Shown here: piece after piece, positions 11,931-23,361 of the stretch
Layout of the letters: each line of letters opens with the position of its first letter
Position numbering within the stretch: position 1 is the first letter of the stretch
Origin: Nereocystis luetkeana
Lineage: Eukaryota > Sar > Phaeophyceae > Laminariales > Laminariaceae
Length of the DNA stretch: 64,000 bases
Assembly: GCA_031213475.1 (NCBI GenBank)
Contig: JARUPZ010000008.1
Span: 10,474,708 to 10,538,707 of the forward strand
Direction: 5' to 3'
Notes under the pieces: model-generated
What the model was told of the DNA's origin: nothing
The model's database searches: none
Seen by the model: the letters and a program-made list of their open reading frames with translations, nothing else
Made by a program: the position numbers and the translations under genes

Positions 11931-13605
11931 GGTCTTATCGAGGGCATAAAAAACGAAAAAAAATACGAAATGAAAAAACGAAAAACAAGACTAAAGAGTA
12001 CGTGAGTTTTATTGGTCAAATTGTGAAAATTAGAAGTAGAGATCCCGATACCTCCGTTTTCACATTTCGTTTTTTTAAGTCCCAGAGGACTTAAAAAAAA
12101 TGAAATGGGTGCCAAATAAACGAAATATGGGATACCCAGGGTCGAAGAGCAACATTGGAGGAGCTCGACGCGTTGGGATGAAGTTCCGATAAAGTTTCTA
12201 CGACCGGTTGGCAAGCGCACGATGGCCGAGGTGGTGCATGTGGCTGCCACGCGGCTTGTCTGCTGGCGGCGCGAGCACATATGGGTAGGGAATCACCATG
12301 GGGTGCCCTCGTAAGAAACCGGGGGATCAGGAAGTGGCTGTGGCGGTATATTTTTGGACATGAGTCCCACACAGCATTCAAACGTCTGCCATCGAACTGC
12401 GATGACCGATACACAAGTTCTAGAGCACTCCGTGGGGAGCGGGTTGGACCACGAGAACCGCCTGCTGTGGAGGGTGTCTTACGTGTGCGAGTTGTGTCTA
12501 TCCACCGTCGCTGTCGAGCGCTATCACCGGGAACCACGTGCTGTGGCGGTTGAGTCATTCCGAAAAATTGCACCGCGCAAAAATTCGACTCGGCTTCTTA
12601 TTTTTGTTTCGTTTTTTTTTCGTTTTTTTTGCGATTCGTGACATTGTCTCCAATCACGCCTGATCTAGGCACGACGCAACCCCCGCGCACCAACGGTATC
12701 CGAAGGTCCGTATAGGGGCATGGCAGACTCTGCTTCGTACGCCGTTTGTGGGCAACGGGCCGCTACCTAAAGACACAGCTGGGCGCGGGCTAACGAGTAG
12801 GTTGTGGCCTCGAAATTTCGAGTAGGAGGAGCCACAGCTCGAAGACAAACGCGAAAATGACCTGAGGATGTCACAGGCCAGGCCGGGCAGAGACGCCCTG
12901 CGAGATGGAATGTCGCGAACCGGGCTTGGCCGACGATCGGTGAAATGGGAATCTCGCAGGCTGGATCAGTCTTCGGCCCGCGATTCGAATATATCACGGG
13001 CCGGGCCAGGCGCTGTCGGCCCGGCTCGGGCCTGGCCGTGCCCCACTCGCAAGAGTTGGATCCACCCGTAAAAACCGTTGGGTGCGATTTGAAATATCAA
13101 ATTTTTACAACTTGAAAATATCACGAAACGCAGAGTATTCTCGGAAGAATGAGAGAATGTGAGTTTTGTACGTACGTAAAAACTCTAGCCAATCCGATGA
13201 ATGCGGTGTTTCATGGTAGTATGAGTCGTAGCCATTAGTACACACACCTTGCCTGGTACGTAGCCGCAACCTGCACGTGTCAGCGCAGGGAAGCAGAGGC
13301 AAAGCTACAAGTATAAGGTGTGATACAGACTAGTTCAGGATGTCCCAAGAGAGCAAGTCGCCGGAGGCCGAGGCCAACGCGGGCACAGCTGCGAGAGAGG
13401 CGCAGGCTGCGTGGTTTGCTGCGCAAACACAAGCGGAGGCGAATGCTCATGCTGCTGAAGCTGCTGTGCAAGCGGAGGTCGACGTTTTTCCGCTTTTATC
13501 GTTTGAACTGAAATGTCACGAATCGTGATTTTTTTTCGATTTGTTAGGAACGGCCCTAAGATCTATGCCAATGGAAACGCGAAGTCCAAACGTTTTTCAT
13601 CAAAC
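11931..13605. other. No confident gene; one Ala/Glu-rich short ORF
   Basis: The only frame with non-random composition starts at the ATG at 13,340 (62 codons, rich in Ala, Glu and Gln, such as EAEANAGTAAREAQAAWF). It has no recognisable family and stops at 13,528. It could be a first exon, but no supporting downstream exon was found. Confidence 0.3.
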
Positions 13606-13735
13606 ATATTGCTTTCAAAGAACAGCCGAAAATTTCCTCGTACCGCCGCTGTGGGAAAAAAGAGAAAAAATGTTAGATTTTTTCTTCTTTTTTTCCCAAC
13701 GGCTGCAGGCGGCGCAATATGTTCTTTCTGGTTGC
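13606..13735. repeat. Long foldback (hairpin) element
   Basis: The arms read CCGCCGCTGTGGGAAAAAAG and its approximate complement CTTTTTTTCCCAACGGCTGC followed by AGGCGG, around a loop near 13,672. Outer arms carry CATATTGC...GAAC in inverted form. Together they form an imperfect hairpin of about 120 bp, likely a foldback MITE; no second copy was found. Confidence 0.5.
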
Positions 13736-13759
13736 AACTTGTCAACACGCTGATAGAAA

Positions 13760-16030
13760 CCAGCTCGTCCGATGATCGACGCTCGATCTCAACATAGACG
13801 CAGCCCACGGCCAACCCGCTCCGTGTCCGGCAAGGCACGAATATGGATGACGGCCTTGGAGGTATCAGGTGGATCCATGGTCTCGGGGGTGAGAGCTTGC
13901 CGGCGGCGTCCTACGGTATCCTCCCAAACCTGCAAAAAAGCCTATTTTTCGCCATGCGAGACGGATGGCGAGAACTTTTGTCTTCTGCTTTGTGCACACC
14001 AGCGGCCAATTGTTCTTTTTATAATACGCCTGGTTTGCTCCCGCCACATGACACGGGCCATGGTGTGAAGACGGTGACCCTAGGGTGGGTCGGAGCCCCT
14101 AACGAGCGCTCTCCGCTCAGAATTAAAGACGCAGTCGTTGGTTTTGTTGATCGATGTCAGTCAAGGACTCGGAATCTCGCCGCTTCGAACCAAAGATCGG
14201 CCTGAGTTTTTATACAATTATGAAATACGTCAGCTGTGAGTTCGACTGTTTACATAGTTGATACTCAACTTTGCAAGCTGCGTAATATGTGTCGTCTATA
14301 TCCCATTTTTACATAATTTCCAAATTTTATGACAAGTCGTTCGCGCGTATTCTAGATGTATTTCCTTGTCAAGGATAGAGGCCAGTGACTCCCCTGGATG
14401 CTGCCCGGGTCAACAGGACAATATACATAATCATTCGGCGCACTGATACTATATAACCCAGATAAGGGAGGGTATCTAAACGTGCCCATAGGAAGCGTTT
14501 TCTATAAAAATCTGGAGGGTATCTTTGAAATTCAAACTTTTTGTTGATATGTACTTTGCTTTCCCATTGGCATACCTGGTAGGTCTGAGCATTTTCTTCT
14601 TTTTTTTTCTTCTTTTTTCCCGAACGCTCTATCAACTATATTAGCTCATGTTGCCGGGTTGAACCCGTATATTCCGCGTGGTCAAGCTCACGCTTCCTGG
14701 GATGATCTGTACTACACAGATCTTGCACGACCTCCTACAACTGCAGGTGAGGAGCCAGATCATCTCCTCTGTAGACAGATAGATCATGACCTCGCACTGC
14801 CGAGGGCTGAAATGGGTTTGATCGCCGCTATATTAGGCTGCTGCTATTGCTGGTGGGCTTCGGGCTACCCCGAGATCCGGGAGAGTCAAGGCGGGAGCGA
14901 CAATACGGAGCTAAGAGGCTGCCCGGTCGTGCATTTCGCAGTGCGGGCTGCGGAGAATTTCACCGGTTCTCGATTGGAGACCAAGCCATGTACCGGTAGT
15001 GCCCGTGAACCCATTCGTTCATGTGATTCGCAGCGGATTGCGCATTATTAAGCTGTCTAGATCCAAGGGATAACGGAGTAATATTCATCCACCTGCACGC
15101 GAAGCACGAAGCACAGCAGCAGCGATCAGTACGGTGCCCGAGCGTAGTTGTGATGTGATGGTCTATCGTTGACGGATGCTTTGAATGGCCGTGATAACTG
15201 CTGTTGTTGCCGCTTTTGGTTGATTGCTTTCTCATTCCCATTGCTTTCACCCGCTTTTAGTGTCCTAGGAGTTACTATCGGAAAGAAGGCTTTTGCACTT
15301 TGGGACCACGGGGTATAATCTTCCTTCGTCGGGGTGCTTGGTCCCGCGAACGATCGACTTTGGGGTCTGATAACCGAGCAAGTCTAATCAAGGCAATCCG
15401 AGAGCTAAGAAAATATCTCAATCTGAAAATCATGCATCGCAGGTGAGGCACGTATGTCGCTGCGCCGTTGTGTTGCATAGCCGTCCCTCACGCTGTCGAA
15501 TGTCTTGATACTGCTGTGCTCTCTCTATATACTGCTGTACGAGTACGTAGCTGTCTATGATGCATGCGTGATACGACACCAGATACCAGATCCATACTCG
15601 TACATAACGTGGTGTCGTACAGCTACTACAGTAGAAGTAGACCTGTAGGCATACGATACGAGAACAAGGAACTCAAGGAACCAGTATCGTGATTTACGCG
15701 CCACTGGATGATCAGCCCAGCATGACGGGGCACCCTAACGTTGAGGTCGTAGTGAAAAACTCGACAGCCTACTTCGAAGTGGCTGCTGCTAAATACTGCC
15801 TGGGTGAGCTCCATGAACTCAAATGAACTCAATGACATTTGTTCCTACAGCAGCAGCAGTACATGATCGTACAGAACACTACCAGGTATTTAATTAATAC
15901 TGCTGGTATGAAATAATACTACTCACTCTAAAAAAGAGATAAAATAAGTTTGAAAAGTCAAACTATGTACCAGGTAGCGTTGTTTTATGCACCAGCATAC
16001 AGGTCTTCGTCTGCACTCGTAATAACCCTT
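13760..16030. other. No recognisable gene
   Basis: Short overlapping frames only. Contains TACCWGGTA sites at 14,573, 15,890 and 15,968 and a TACCGGTA at 14,991. A 40-bp stretch near 14,700 (GGGATGATCTGTACT) is shared loosely with 38,607. Confidence 0.35.
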
Positions 16031-16118
16031 TTAGAACTCCATTCCCGTTTTGGGGACATACCACTCAAATTCCAAGTGACGTGTCCGCAATTGTCCCCAA
16101 AACGAGACTGCAGTCCTA
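16031..16118. repeat. MITE family B copy
   Basis: Inverted ends CCATTCCCGTTTTGGGGAC and GTCCCCAAAACGAGACTGCA, about 88 bp overall. Homologous to the copies at 704, 20,725 and 29,091. Confidence 0.65.
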
Positions 16119-16257
16119 ACAGGGGTAACAATAGTGCATCTCCTTCCCTTATGCCTTTCACGCGTCCTACCTCCTACCCGTATACCGGTACTTGGTACGC
16201 ATACGAGCCCTTGCGACTTGTGACAGATCTGTAAACCCGATTAGGCAACAACTGGGC

Positions 16258-16334
16258 TGGCCATCGTTCCTGCTGTTGATCTCCCTGCGCCCTGCCACCG
16301 TACTTGATCTCCCTGCGCCCTGCCACCGTACTTG
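16258..16334. repeat. 28-bp direct duplication
   Basis: The unit CTCCCTGCGCCCTGCCACCG within TTGATCTC...TAC occurs twice head to tail. Simple tandem duplication; no function inferred. Confidence 0.8.
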
Positions 16335-16783
16335 CAAACAGCAGCGTATGCTGCCGCCCCTTGCATTGCTACACCCCGGAACGTATGATACATTCGCATG
16401 CATAGCTGGTACATGTACGCCCGGACTTTGTCCGGCTGTTTTTTTTTGTGTGCGGTACAGGTGGAATTCCACTAATACGAAAAGTGCCGCCTATTTTTTG
16501 TTCAGCGGCAATTGAACATATTGTCGCCCCCCCCCCCTCCCCTATTGTATATAGGGTGGGTTGGCGTCGGTTGGCAACGACACTGTAAGGCCGCTCTCAC
16601 TACGTGAGCTAGACAACCAGGGTACCTTTTTTTTTCTGGGGCGGTCGCCCACAGCTGGTTGTCGAGTTAGATCGTTTGTGCGAGGTGAACAACCTTTACT
16701 CCGCACAAGTGGGAATGATCGTAGTGTTCAAGGTAAGTAGTACTCCCATTGCTCTCTCTGGAATTGCCTACACCGGAAATTAA

Positions 16784-17010
16784 ATCAACTCATTGAAGCT
16801 GTCACCCATATGCAAGTCCGCCTCACAAGCGGTTCTTAGTAGGATGTAGCTCACCCTTCATGCCACTCGCCAGACACCTCACGGCGCCTCGCGCTTGGTG
16901 CAAGCAATGTCTGCCTGGTCGGTGAAAACCCGACATGCTCCGTCCCGGCATTGTACGGATGCGAGGGTCTATGGTCATACGACTACGGCCATGCGTGAGA
17001 TCGAGTACAT
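16784..17010 (+). repeat. Poly-C-associated dispersed repeat, family C
   Basis: Carries the family landmarks in order: a CATTGAAGCTGTCACCCATAT-like start, CTCACGGCGCCTCGCG, GTCTGCCTGGTCGGTGAAAA, GCGAGGGTCTATGGTCATAC and GGCCATGCGTGAGATCGAGT. Related copies are at 19,408, 33,230, 34,653, 34,839, 37,598 and 42,440. Here the usual terminal poly-C tract has been lost. Confidence 0.7.
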
Positions 17011-17139
17011 CGAACTAGATACTTAGATCACAACCCCTGAGCGTGCTCGGTTGGTGCATCCCTGGCCTCTCAGAGCTCCCACTTCCAGACCGCCTCCTTT
17101 CATTACTTGCCGGACCTTTCCAGCAGTTCTTTGCTTTCT

Positions 17140-18130
17140 CGGCCATTTCTTCCTTTTTTCTTCTTTCGTTTCGTGTGCGTGCGTGTTCTCCGAGCACGGC
17201 ATCGCGGGAGGACCCGGCACCGTCGCGGGTGTCAGCGGGTGCTGGCGGGTAGAGGGGAGGTTGCAAGGAGCGCGGTCGCCGCTTTCGTGCCTAGGCGTGC
17301 CTCGAGACACGAGGGATGCATGAACGGGATTTGTCTGGCTTCGATTTATGATTGTTGATAGAGTATGTACGAGTTTATAAAGATCGTTCAGGAGGGCAAG
17401 ATAATATTCAAGCGGTGCTTATTTTTGCGACCACGCTGAAGTTGAAAGAGGGAGGTGTGCAGTTTGAACACCAACGTTATCGAGCTGGCGAACGACGGCC
17501 ACGGTGAGCACCGGGCTTCACGCGGGGCGGGCGACGGGGCTGATTGTGGCAGAGAGTGATATAAGCTTTACCCGGACCGAATCGGTAGCGAGGTGGTCGC
17601 GAGAGGGGCAGACGGTATACGAGGCTGAGAGAGAAGCTCTTCTGTGCGTTTTTTTTCTTTCCTTCTTTTTGACCGGGTGCAAGGTGTTCCAATCAGGCAG
17701 AAAATTATTACACGAGAGGGGACGGGGATTTTTTCCCCTTTCCGAGTTTTCGGTTTCATTTTCATTTTTTTTGCTGCTGTGCCGTGCTTTGCTTTCGCCT
17801 TCTTCCTACATACGAGTACAGACATAAGAGTAAAGAAGAAAATAAGTACAGACAGCAGTATACTACCTGGGGTATGTACGTACGTACGTACGACATCCGC
17901 GACGCGAAGCGCATATGTGGCATTCGAGCTGGCGTCGGAGCTGTTTGTTCCTGAAGCATGGCGGCGGGACTCTTGGCATTATCAAGTCGCCGGTTTGCAA
18001 TTACGATCCTTGAAAAACCTAAACTCAATCGTGGACCTCTGTCACTTCGCATAATTTGATGTACTTTTTTCCTTCCAGAGCGAGCGTAGCGGGCGGCGTC
18101 GGCCGCCCGCGGAGCGAAGCGCCTTGTATC
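17140..18130 (+). repeat. 1-kb inverted duplication, arm A
   Basis: Matches 48,700-49,716 in inverse orientation over its full length. One end lies at a CTTTGCTTTCTCGG-like site. The other follows a perfect GC-rich hairpin, GCGGGCGGC...GCCGCCCGC near 18,088-18,110, ending CGCCTTGTAT. A terminal hairpin close to the 3' end resembles non-autonomous Helitrons, but the CTRRT terminus is not met, so class is undecided. An open segment (NTNVIELANDGH before GTGAGC at 17,503) is conserved in both arms and might be an exon remnant. Confidence 0.7.
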
Positions 18131-18175
18131 TCCTATCGAGTACACCCCCCCCCCCCCCCCCCCCCCTCCCCTCGC
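18131..18175. repeat. Poly-C tract with family C end
   Basis: CTCCTATCGAGTACACC followed by about 24 C residues. It abuts the end of the inverted duplication arm and is the terminal signature of the family C repeat. Confidence 0.7.
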
Positions 18176-18715
18176 CCCACCCCACCCCTCCTCGCCCCAT
18201 GCCACGCCACGCCACCCCGCCCGCTTCCCGCCAGGCGACGACCACTGATATCCGCTCCGCTCCGCTTGGCGGTCCTCCTAGTGCTAGTGACATGGTTGGC
18301 AAGAATAAGCGAATCAGCATCCACGCTGCCGACATGTGGGCCACTTGATTCGACGTGCGGAGCAAGGACTGTGTGTTTTGCGGCCAGTCCTCTCGGCTGC
18401 TTGTCGAGGGCAGGGTTCGGGGTTGGCAGGAGAAGGGTTTCCAGGTGTTCGGCGTCGCCGGGGTTCGAGGGGGTGAAGTGGGCGGGATGCGGTGTTGGGC
18501 CGGGGCGGCGGGGAAGGTGAGTCCTCGGTTTAGGACAGTGACCGGAGGCCGAAATGAGGTGTCGCCGGGTGATAGTGGTGTTGGGATATTTTTTTTTTGT
18601 GTTTTCTTGCCCGGTTTTAGTTTGTCGTGTTTGATCTCTGTCTTTCGTGTCGCCTTTTTTTGTCTGTTTCTTATGTTGTGGAATGTTCTTCACTTTTTCA
18701 AGTCTTCCGGCCTTG

Positions 18716-18870
18716 TCTTGTCTTGTCTTGTCTTGCGTTGGCATGACTTATCCTATCTTATCGTGCAATTTCACCTCTCTGCTCTACAGGGTTGAACTGT
18801 TGCCGTGCTGTGCTGTGCTGTGCCAGTGCTGTGCCAGTGCTGTGCTGTCCTGTGCGGCGCTGTGCTGTGC
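18716..18870. repeat. Pentanucleotide microsatellites
   Basis: A (CTTGT)n run at 18,716-18,737 and an interrupted (TGTGC)n run at 18,795-18,870. Simple repeats. Confidence 0.85.
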
Positions 18871-19079
18871 TTGTTTCTTGGTGCAGCAGACTACATCCGC
18901 TTTTGTTGTGCGTGCGGCAGGAACCGTAACTGCTGTGTAGTGCGATATCATCACGCCCCTCCAGGCAAGAAGCCCCAGCTGCTCGCCCCCAAGTTCGCCT
19001 AAACTTTCGCCCTCGCCTTTCCGATGGCCGTATCGGGCGTGTGCCTTGACAGGGCCCCCCCCGCGGCTTTGGGCGTGGG

Positions 19080-19160
19080 GCGCCGACGGACAAACTGCCA
19101 CCCAACGGCTTTCAACGGCAACCCAGCGGCTTTCAACGGCCACCCAACGGCTGTCTACGG
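19080..19160. repeat. Short tandem repeat, about 24 bp x 3
   Basis: The unit CAACGGCTTTCAACGGC(A/C)ACCC is repeated three times with small changes. No function inferred. Confidence 0.75.
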
Positions 19161-19407
19161 GGTTTCGAGTTCCCAGAAGGGGGGCGGATGGGGAGTTGGA
19201 GGGCCGGGAGTGGGCACGGCGAGCAAGGCGGGTGCAGGCGTGATTGGTATAGGGCATGACCGATTGATGAGTCCATCCATCGTATATTATTATTGCCGTG
19301 CTCTCTCTGTAAATAGGTTTCCAAACGGTTTTGGCGTTATTCTGGTGATCTCTTTTTGCCCGCATCTGGGATGAAAGAAGGAGGCACCGGAAAGACAAAG
19401 GGATGCG

Positions 19408-19572
19408 GGCGGGGGGGGGGGGGTGTACTCGATAGGAGAGATGTACTCGATCCCAGGCATGGCCGTAGTCGTATGACCATAGACCCTCGCATCCCTACAA
19501 TGCCGGGACGGAGCATGTCGGGTTTTCACCGACCAGGCAGACGGGCGCGGGGGGGGGGGGGGGGGGGGAAGC
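19408..19572 (-). repeat. Family C repeat between two poly-G (minus poly-C) tracts
   Basis: Reads on plus as poly-G, GTGTACTCGATAGGAGAGAT, CATGGCCGTAGTCGTATGAC, CATAGACCCTCGCATCCCTA, GGAGCATGTCGGGTTTTCAC, then a second poly-G run at 19,550-19,568. Both borders are homopolymer C/G tracts, the clearest example of this organisation together with 34,839-35,104. Confidence 0.75.
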
Positions 19573-19574
19573 AG

Positions 19575-20440
19575 GCAGGGAGGGGAGGGAAGGATGGGGC
19601 AGAAGGGATGTACTAGCGAGTGCTCCAAACGTTTGGTCGCGTCTACTGAGTGTATTGCCCCTACGTTTGTGCTTGTGTGATGACATCCCGCGCTTGCAGA
19701 GTTTCCCGGAGTCGTGTTCCTCCGGTATTCACTGCTTTTCATTGCGTAGGCGGCTCGCTGGCAGGTATAGCATGTAAATAAGGTGGCCAATCCGGGTGTA
19801 GTGCTTGGTATGAAAGCTCTGTCGTAGACCATACTCTGGGAGGTACTGGGGTCCAGGTGTGGTGATGGGTACTGCTATCAATTCTCTGTCGTGGGCCTTG
19901 CTCTAAGGAAGGTCTTGGGCAGGCACTTTTGAGCCCAAACCCTCCTTACTGATGGACCTTCTCGAAGCAAGATATATTCGTGCCTTATTTTAGATTCGAA
20001 GAATCCCGTTTGTTTTCATCTTGTTTCTGTCAGATACCCAGCCCATGGGATTTTGTGTCGGCTTACGTGGCTCGGCCGTTTTCTCGAATTTCTTTTTGTT
20101 TTTTTTTTTCTGCGTTTTCCATCCGATTTATTCTTCCTCGCCCTTTTATTTCTTCTCCCATCATACGAAAAGCCGTAACTCAGCGCCAGGGGTACAGCAG
20201 CAGCCTCCCCCTCCCCACCACCCTCCCCACTACGGTTCGTGCCTTGGTTTTTTTTTTTATCTTGGCAACGCTTCCGTATTTTCTTCCCTCGTCGACATGC
20301 GTCTAATTGCGCTTGTGTTGAGGCTCCTGAAGTCGGGGGACTTCAGAAACCTACCGGTGCTACCCGTACAGCAGTAGCGGTCCGTCCGTAGTGCCGGCTT
20401 TCAATAGTGACGTTTTCCCGCCGTTTTGCCGGTGGAACGC
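19575..20440. other. No recognisable gene
   Basis: Pyrimidine-rich stretches near 20,080-20,280 and short frames only. It may be 5' flank or first intron of the SDR gene, whose first exon I could not place. A possible donor, GGGGAAG before GTGAGT at 18,517, is phase-compatible with the exon at 20,893, but nothing else supports it. Confidence 0.3.
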
Positions 20441-20441
20441 C

Positions 20442-20551
20442 TATTACGGGGGACCGTAGTTAATAGGACCTATGGTAGACATAAAAAACCTATAGATTTA
20501 ACCATTTATACCAACAATATTTGGTCCTATTAACTATGGTCCCCCGTAATA
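20442..20551. mobile_element. MITE family A, copy 1 (TA target duplication)
   Basis: About 110 bp, flanked by TA. The terminal inverted repeats begin TTACGGGGGACCGTAGTTAA and continue into TAGGACC; the core is AT-rich. TA duplication and TIR layout place it with Tc1/mariner-type MITEs. Other copies are at 24,441, 29,223, 29,351 (with one nested), 32,950, 34,090, 36,570 and 44,637. Confidence 0.85.
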
Positions 20552-20724
20552 GTCACGGGTGGGATTAACCAGCGTTGCAGTGTGCGGGGCAGTGCCGGTT
20601 TCCGATAAAGTGGCGGCATGTTTTTGGCGGGGCGCACACCGGCGCTATAGTGTGACCGGCAACACTGCACTTCTTTCGTAGCATGGGTCTCGTGATCTCA
20701 TATGTTTGCCCTTATCCCTTCTCG

Positions 20725-20820
20725 GGCTGCAGTCCCGTTTTTGGGGACTATTGGGGACAAAGTACTTGGGATTTGAGTGGTTTGTCCCCAGAACGAGACT
20801 GCGGTCCTAAAATTGTTAGA
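20725..20820. repeat. MITE family B copy
   Basis: Ends GGGCTGCAGTCCCGTTTTTG and GAACGAGACTGCGGTCC in inverted orientation, core GAGTGGTTTGTCCCC. It sits just upstream of the first exon I can support for the SDR gene. Confidence 0.65.
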
Positions 20821-20892
20821 AAGGTGAGCCCGGGTCCAGCGCTTGGAGCCGAAACCTCTGTCGTGGTCCGGTCTGTGTGCTTTGTTTCCCAG

Positions 20893-21053
20893 GGACGAGT
20901 CCGAGCCGAGGGCGGAAGGGGCTATGGGGGGATCAACGGGTCTCGGGACGGTAGTGCTTCGGCTAACGATGAGGGGGAAGACTCGTCGGGGGTGATAGAA
21001 GATGCCATTACTGGGGGTGCGCAAGGTTCGGAGGATGTTGAGGCCTCGATGAG
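20893..21053 (+). CDS. SDR gene, exon 1 of model (5' most supported)
   Basis: Acceptor TTTGTTTCCCAG, donor ATGAG before GTGAGG. Encodes an acidic, Gly/Ser-rich segment (SANDEGEDSSGVIEDAI), 161 nt, ending in phase 2. The next acceptor at 21,906 supplies the single base needed to complete the codon. Upstream reading runs into a family B MITE, so the true start must lie further 5'. Confidence 0.5.
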
Positions 21054-22630
21054 GTGAGGGCGGGAGTGACGATTGTATATGTATTTTCGTTTCTGTCGCT
21101 GTGTTTGTTGGGGTTTTGTCTTGATGTTTTGTGAGTCAGAAGTGTTCAGTCAGTGTGAGATAGAGGATGCCGTTGAAACTATTGCTTTGGAAGCGGCGTG
21201 TTCTGCTTTGATCGAAGCGTGCTGCGGGTTTGATGTGTGTATGGGTAGGGGGGGGGGGTGTTGTGGGTGGTGGTGGTGGTGGTTGTTGTCGTTGTTGTTG
21301 TTGTAGTTGTTGTTGTTGTTGTTGTTGCTGTTGCTCTTGTTGTTGCTGTTGTTGCTGCTGTTGGTATTACAGGGAGTAGCGGTCATGGTAGTGGTAATGG
21401 TAGAGTCAGTGCTGTTGCTGCTGCTGTTGTTGTCGGCTGCGTTCACATCGTTGGTGGCGGTAGTGGTGGTGATGGTGGCAGTGCTGCAGTAGCAGCCGCG
21501 GTGCTGTTTTTTGTTGCTTCTGGTAAGTGGCGTCGCCGCTGTTGTCGGAGGTGCTTGTGTTCATTCGATATTGTTCGCTGCGGTCGTTACTTACTCTCGT
21601 TGGCACGTGGTGTTTTTCGTTATCCTTGTGATGTTAAGTTCCGTCGGCACGTGGAGGTTTCGTCGTCTTTCCGAATAGGAGTGGTGGCTGTTGATGCTGC
21701 GGTCCATGTTTGTGTTAGTGGCGTTTTTTTCTTTCAGGTCGCCCTTTTTCTCTGTTCGCGGGCGGCAGTGTGATTTCCAATTTCCAGCGCTCTCTGGTGC
21801 ACGTTGTTCCCGATGCCTCCGTTTCTTCCTTTGCTTGTCTTTTTTTGGTCCCATGTGTTCACCGGTCCTCTCCTCTTTGTACTGGCATCTTTGTGTCGTG
21901 GCTCAGCGCGGCAGCCGTGGAGGCTCGAAGGGCTGAAAAGTTGCGGAACATCAAGCACCCTCTGGACTACGCGTACGCAGTGATGCCTGCAATACAGGTA
22001 GGTGCCCACGAATGCTGCTGTGTTTTTCTGTTCGGCTGCCCTCACGCATTTACCGCCGAAGCATACATGGATCCTGCTTTCGTCCGAAGTCTGGTTTTCC
22101 GGAAAACGCGTAAGGTGGGACGTTTGTGGTGAGGTTGTGACAAGTTCGACCTGACATCCTCCTTTGGCCGGGCCTTGACAAGCTGTAGTAACCTCGGACA
22201 TGTCACGTCTAGGCAGACCACGATTTAGATCACCTACAGCTGTAGACCTCTAACCTGTCGGGTATGATATAGCGTGCAGGATCTGTGCGGTGTATGTCCA
22301 ACCCAGGAAACAGCCCTAGGTCGTGCAGGTTTGCAGGTTGTTCGGCTGCCACCCGGCAGCATGAGCTAGGTCTTAGCAGACCAGGAAGTTGTCTGCCCGG
22401 TAAGGTCGAGGTGGCGAAGCGCGAGTCGAATGTTTGTACGACCTGCTGAACTTTGACGACCGTTTGCAAAGCTTACGGCCTCGGGATGTAACCCTTCCTC
22501 TGTCCTGCGCGCCGTGCCTTGGTCTTTCTCCTCTTTCGCGGGGGCCGTGACTTAGCCCCCGCGCATATTCTAGCTGGTAGTCCTCTTACTTTTTTCCGGC
22601 ATTCGGCTATGCATTTTTTGTCTTTCTTTC

Positions 22631-22689
<59 letters not shown>

Positions 22690-23272
22690 GGCCATGTCTG
22701 TCTGTCGGGTTGCCGGCCTGTCTGTCGGCCTGTCCCTCTATTTTTCCAGCTATCTGGCTACCTATCTGGCTGTCTGTCTGTCTGTCGGACCATCTGGCTC
22801 TCTGTCTGTCTCCGTCTGATTATTTTGTGTTGACATTTTTCTGAAAGCGTGTATGCCGGAAGGCCTGCCTACCTGTCTACCTCCCTCCCTCCCTCCTGCC
22901 TCCCCTCGCCCCCCAGGAGAGGCTGAAGGAGGCCAGCGGCAAGGAAGGGATGGGGGCAGGATACGAGGACGTCCGCGTCGGCTTCTACCGCGTGAGTCGT
23001 GCACTAGATAAGATTTAACGGCAGAAGCAGCAGCCTAACGAATCAGATGCCCCAACTTTTTCTTGCCGAAAGCCGGAGCCATTCACCAAGCCGCCGCTCG
23101 AGGCGCAACTACGACATGCACTTAACCCTTGTGTGATCTGGGAGTGGGGAAGGGACGAAAGGTTGACGATATTAGCACTATCGACAGCACACACCGTGTA
23201 GCACTCTGAGATTCCACACTGCCGCGGACGGATTTTCAAGTTGTTTTTCTCGGCAATGGCAAAAGAGGGAGA

Positions 23273-23361
<89 letters not shown>

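Noticed and set aside
13843..14205. 120-codon frame from ATG
   Set aside because: No recognisable family and overlapped by equally long frames on both strands.
18042..18744. 203-codon minus frame and neighbours
   Set aside because: Begin in the poly-C/CCAC-rich tract; composition-driven, no family recognised.
21150..21773. Val-rich and Asn-rich frames on plus and minus
   Set aside because: Translation of the (GTT)n repeat in intron 1; no domain, no splice logic.
22555..22580. TAGCTGGTA at 22,570 and 16,392 as further scars
   Set aside because: The sequence is not the palindromic CCWGG form and no sibling copy supports an insertion.
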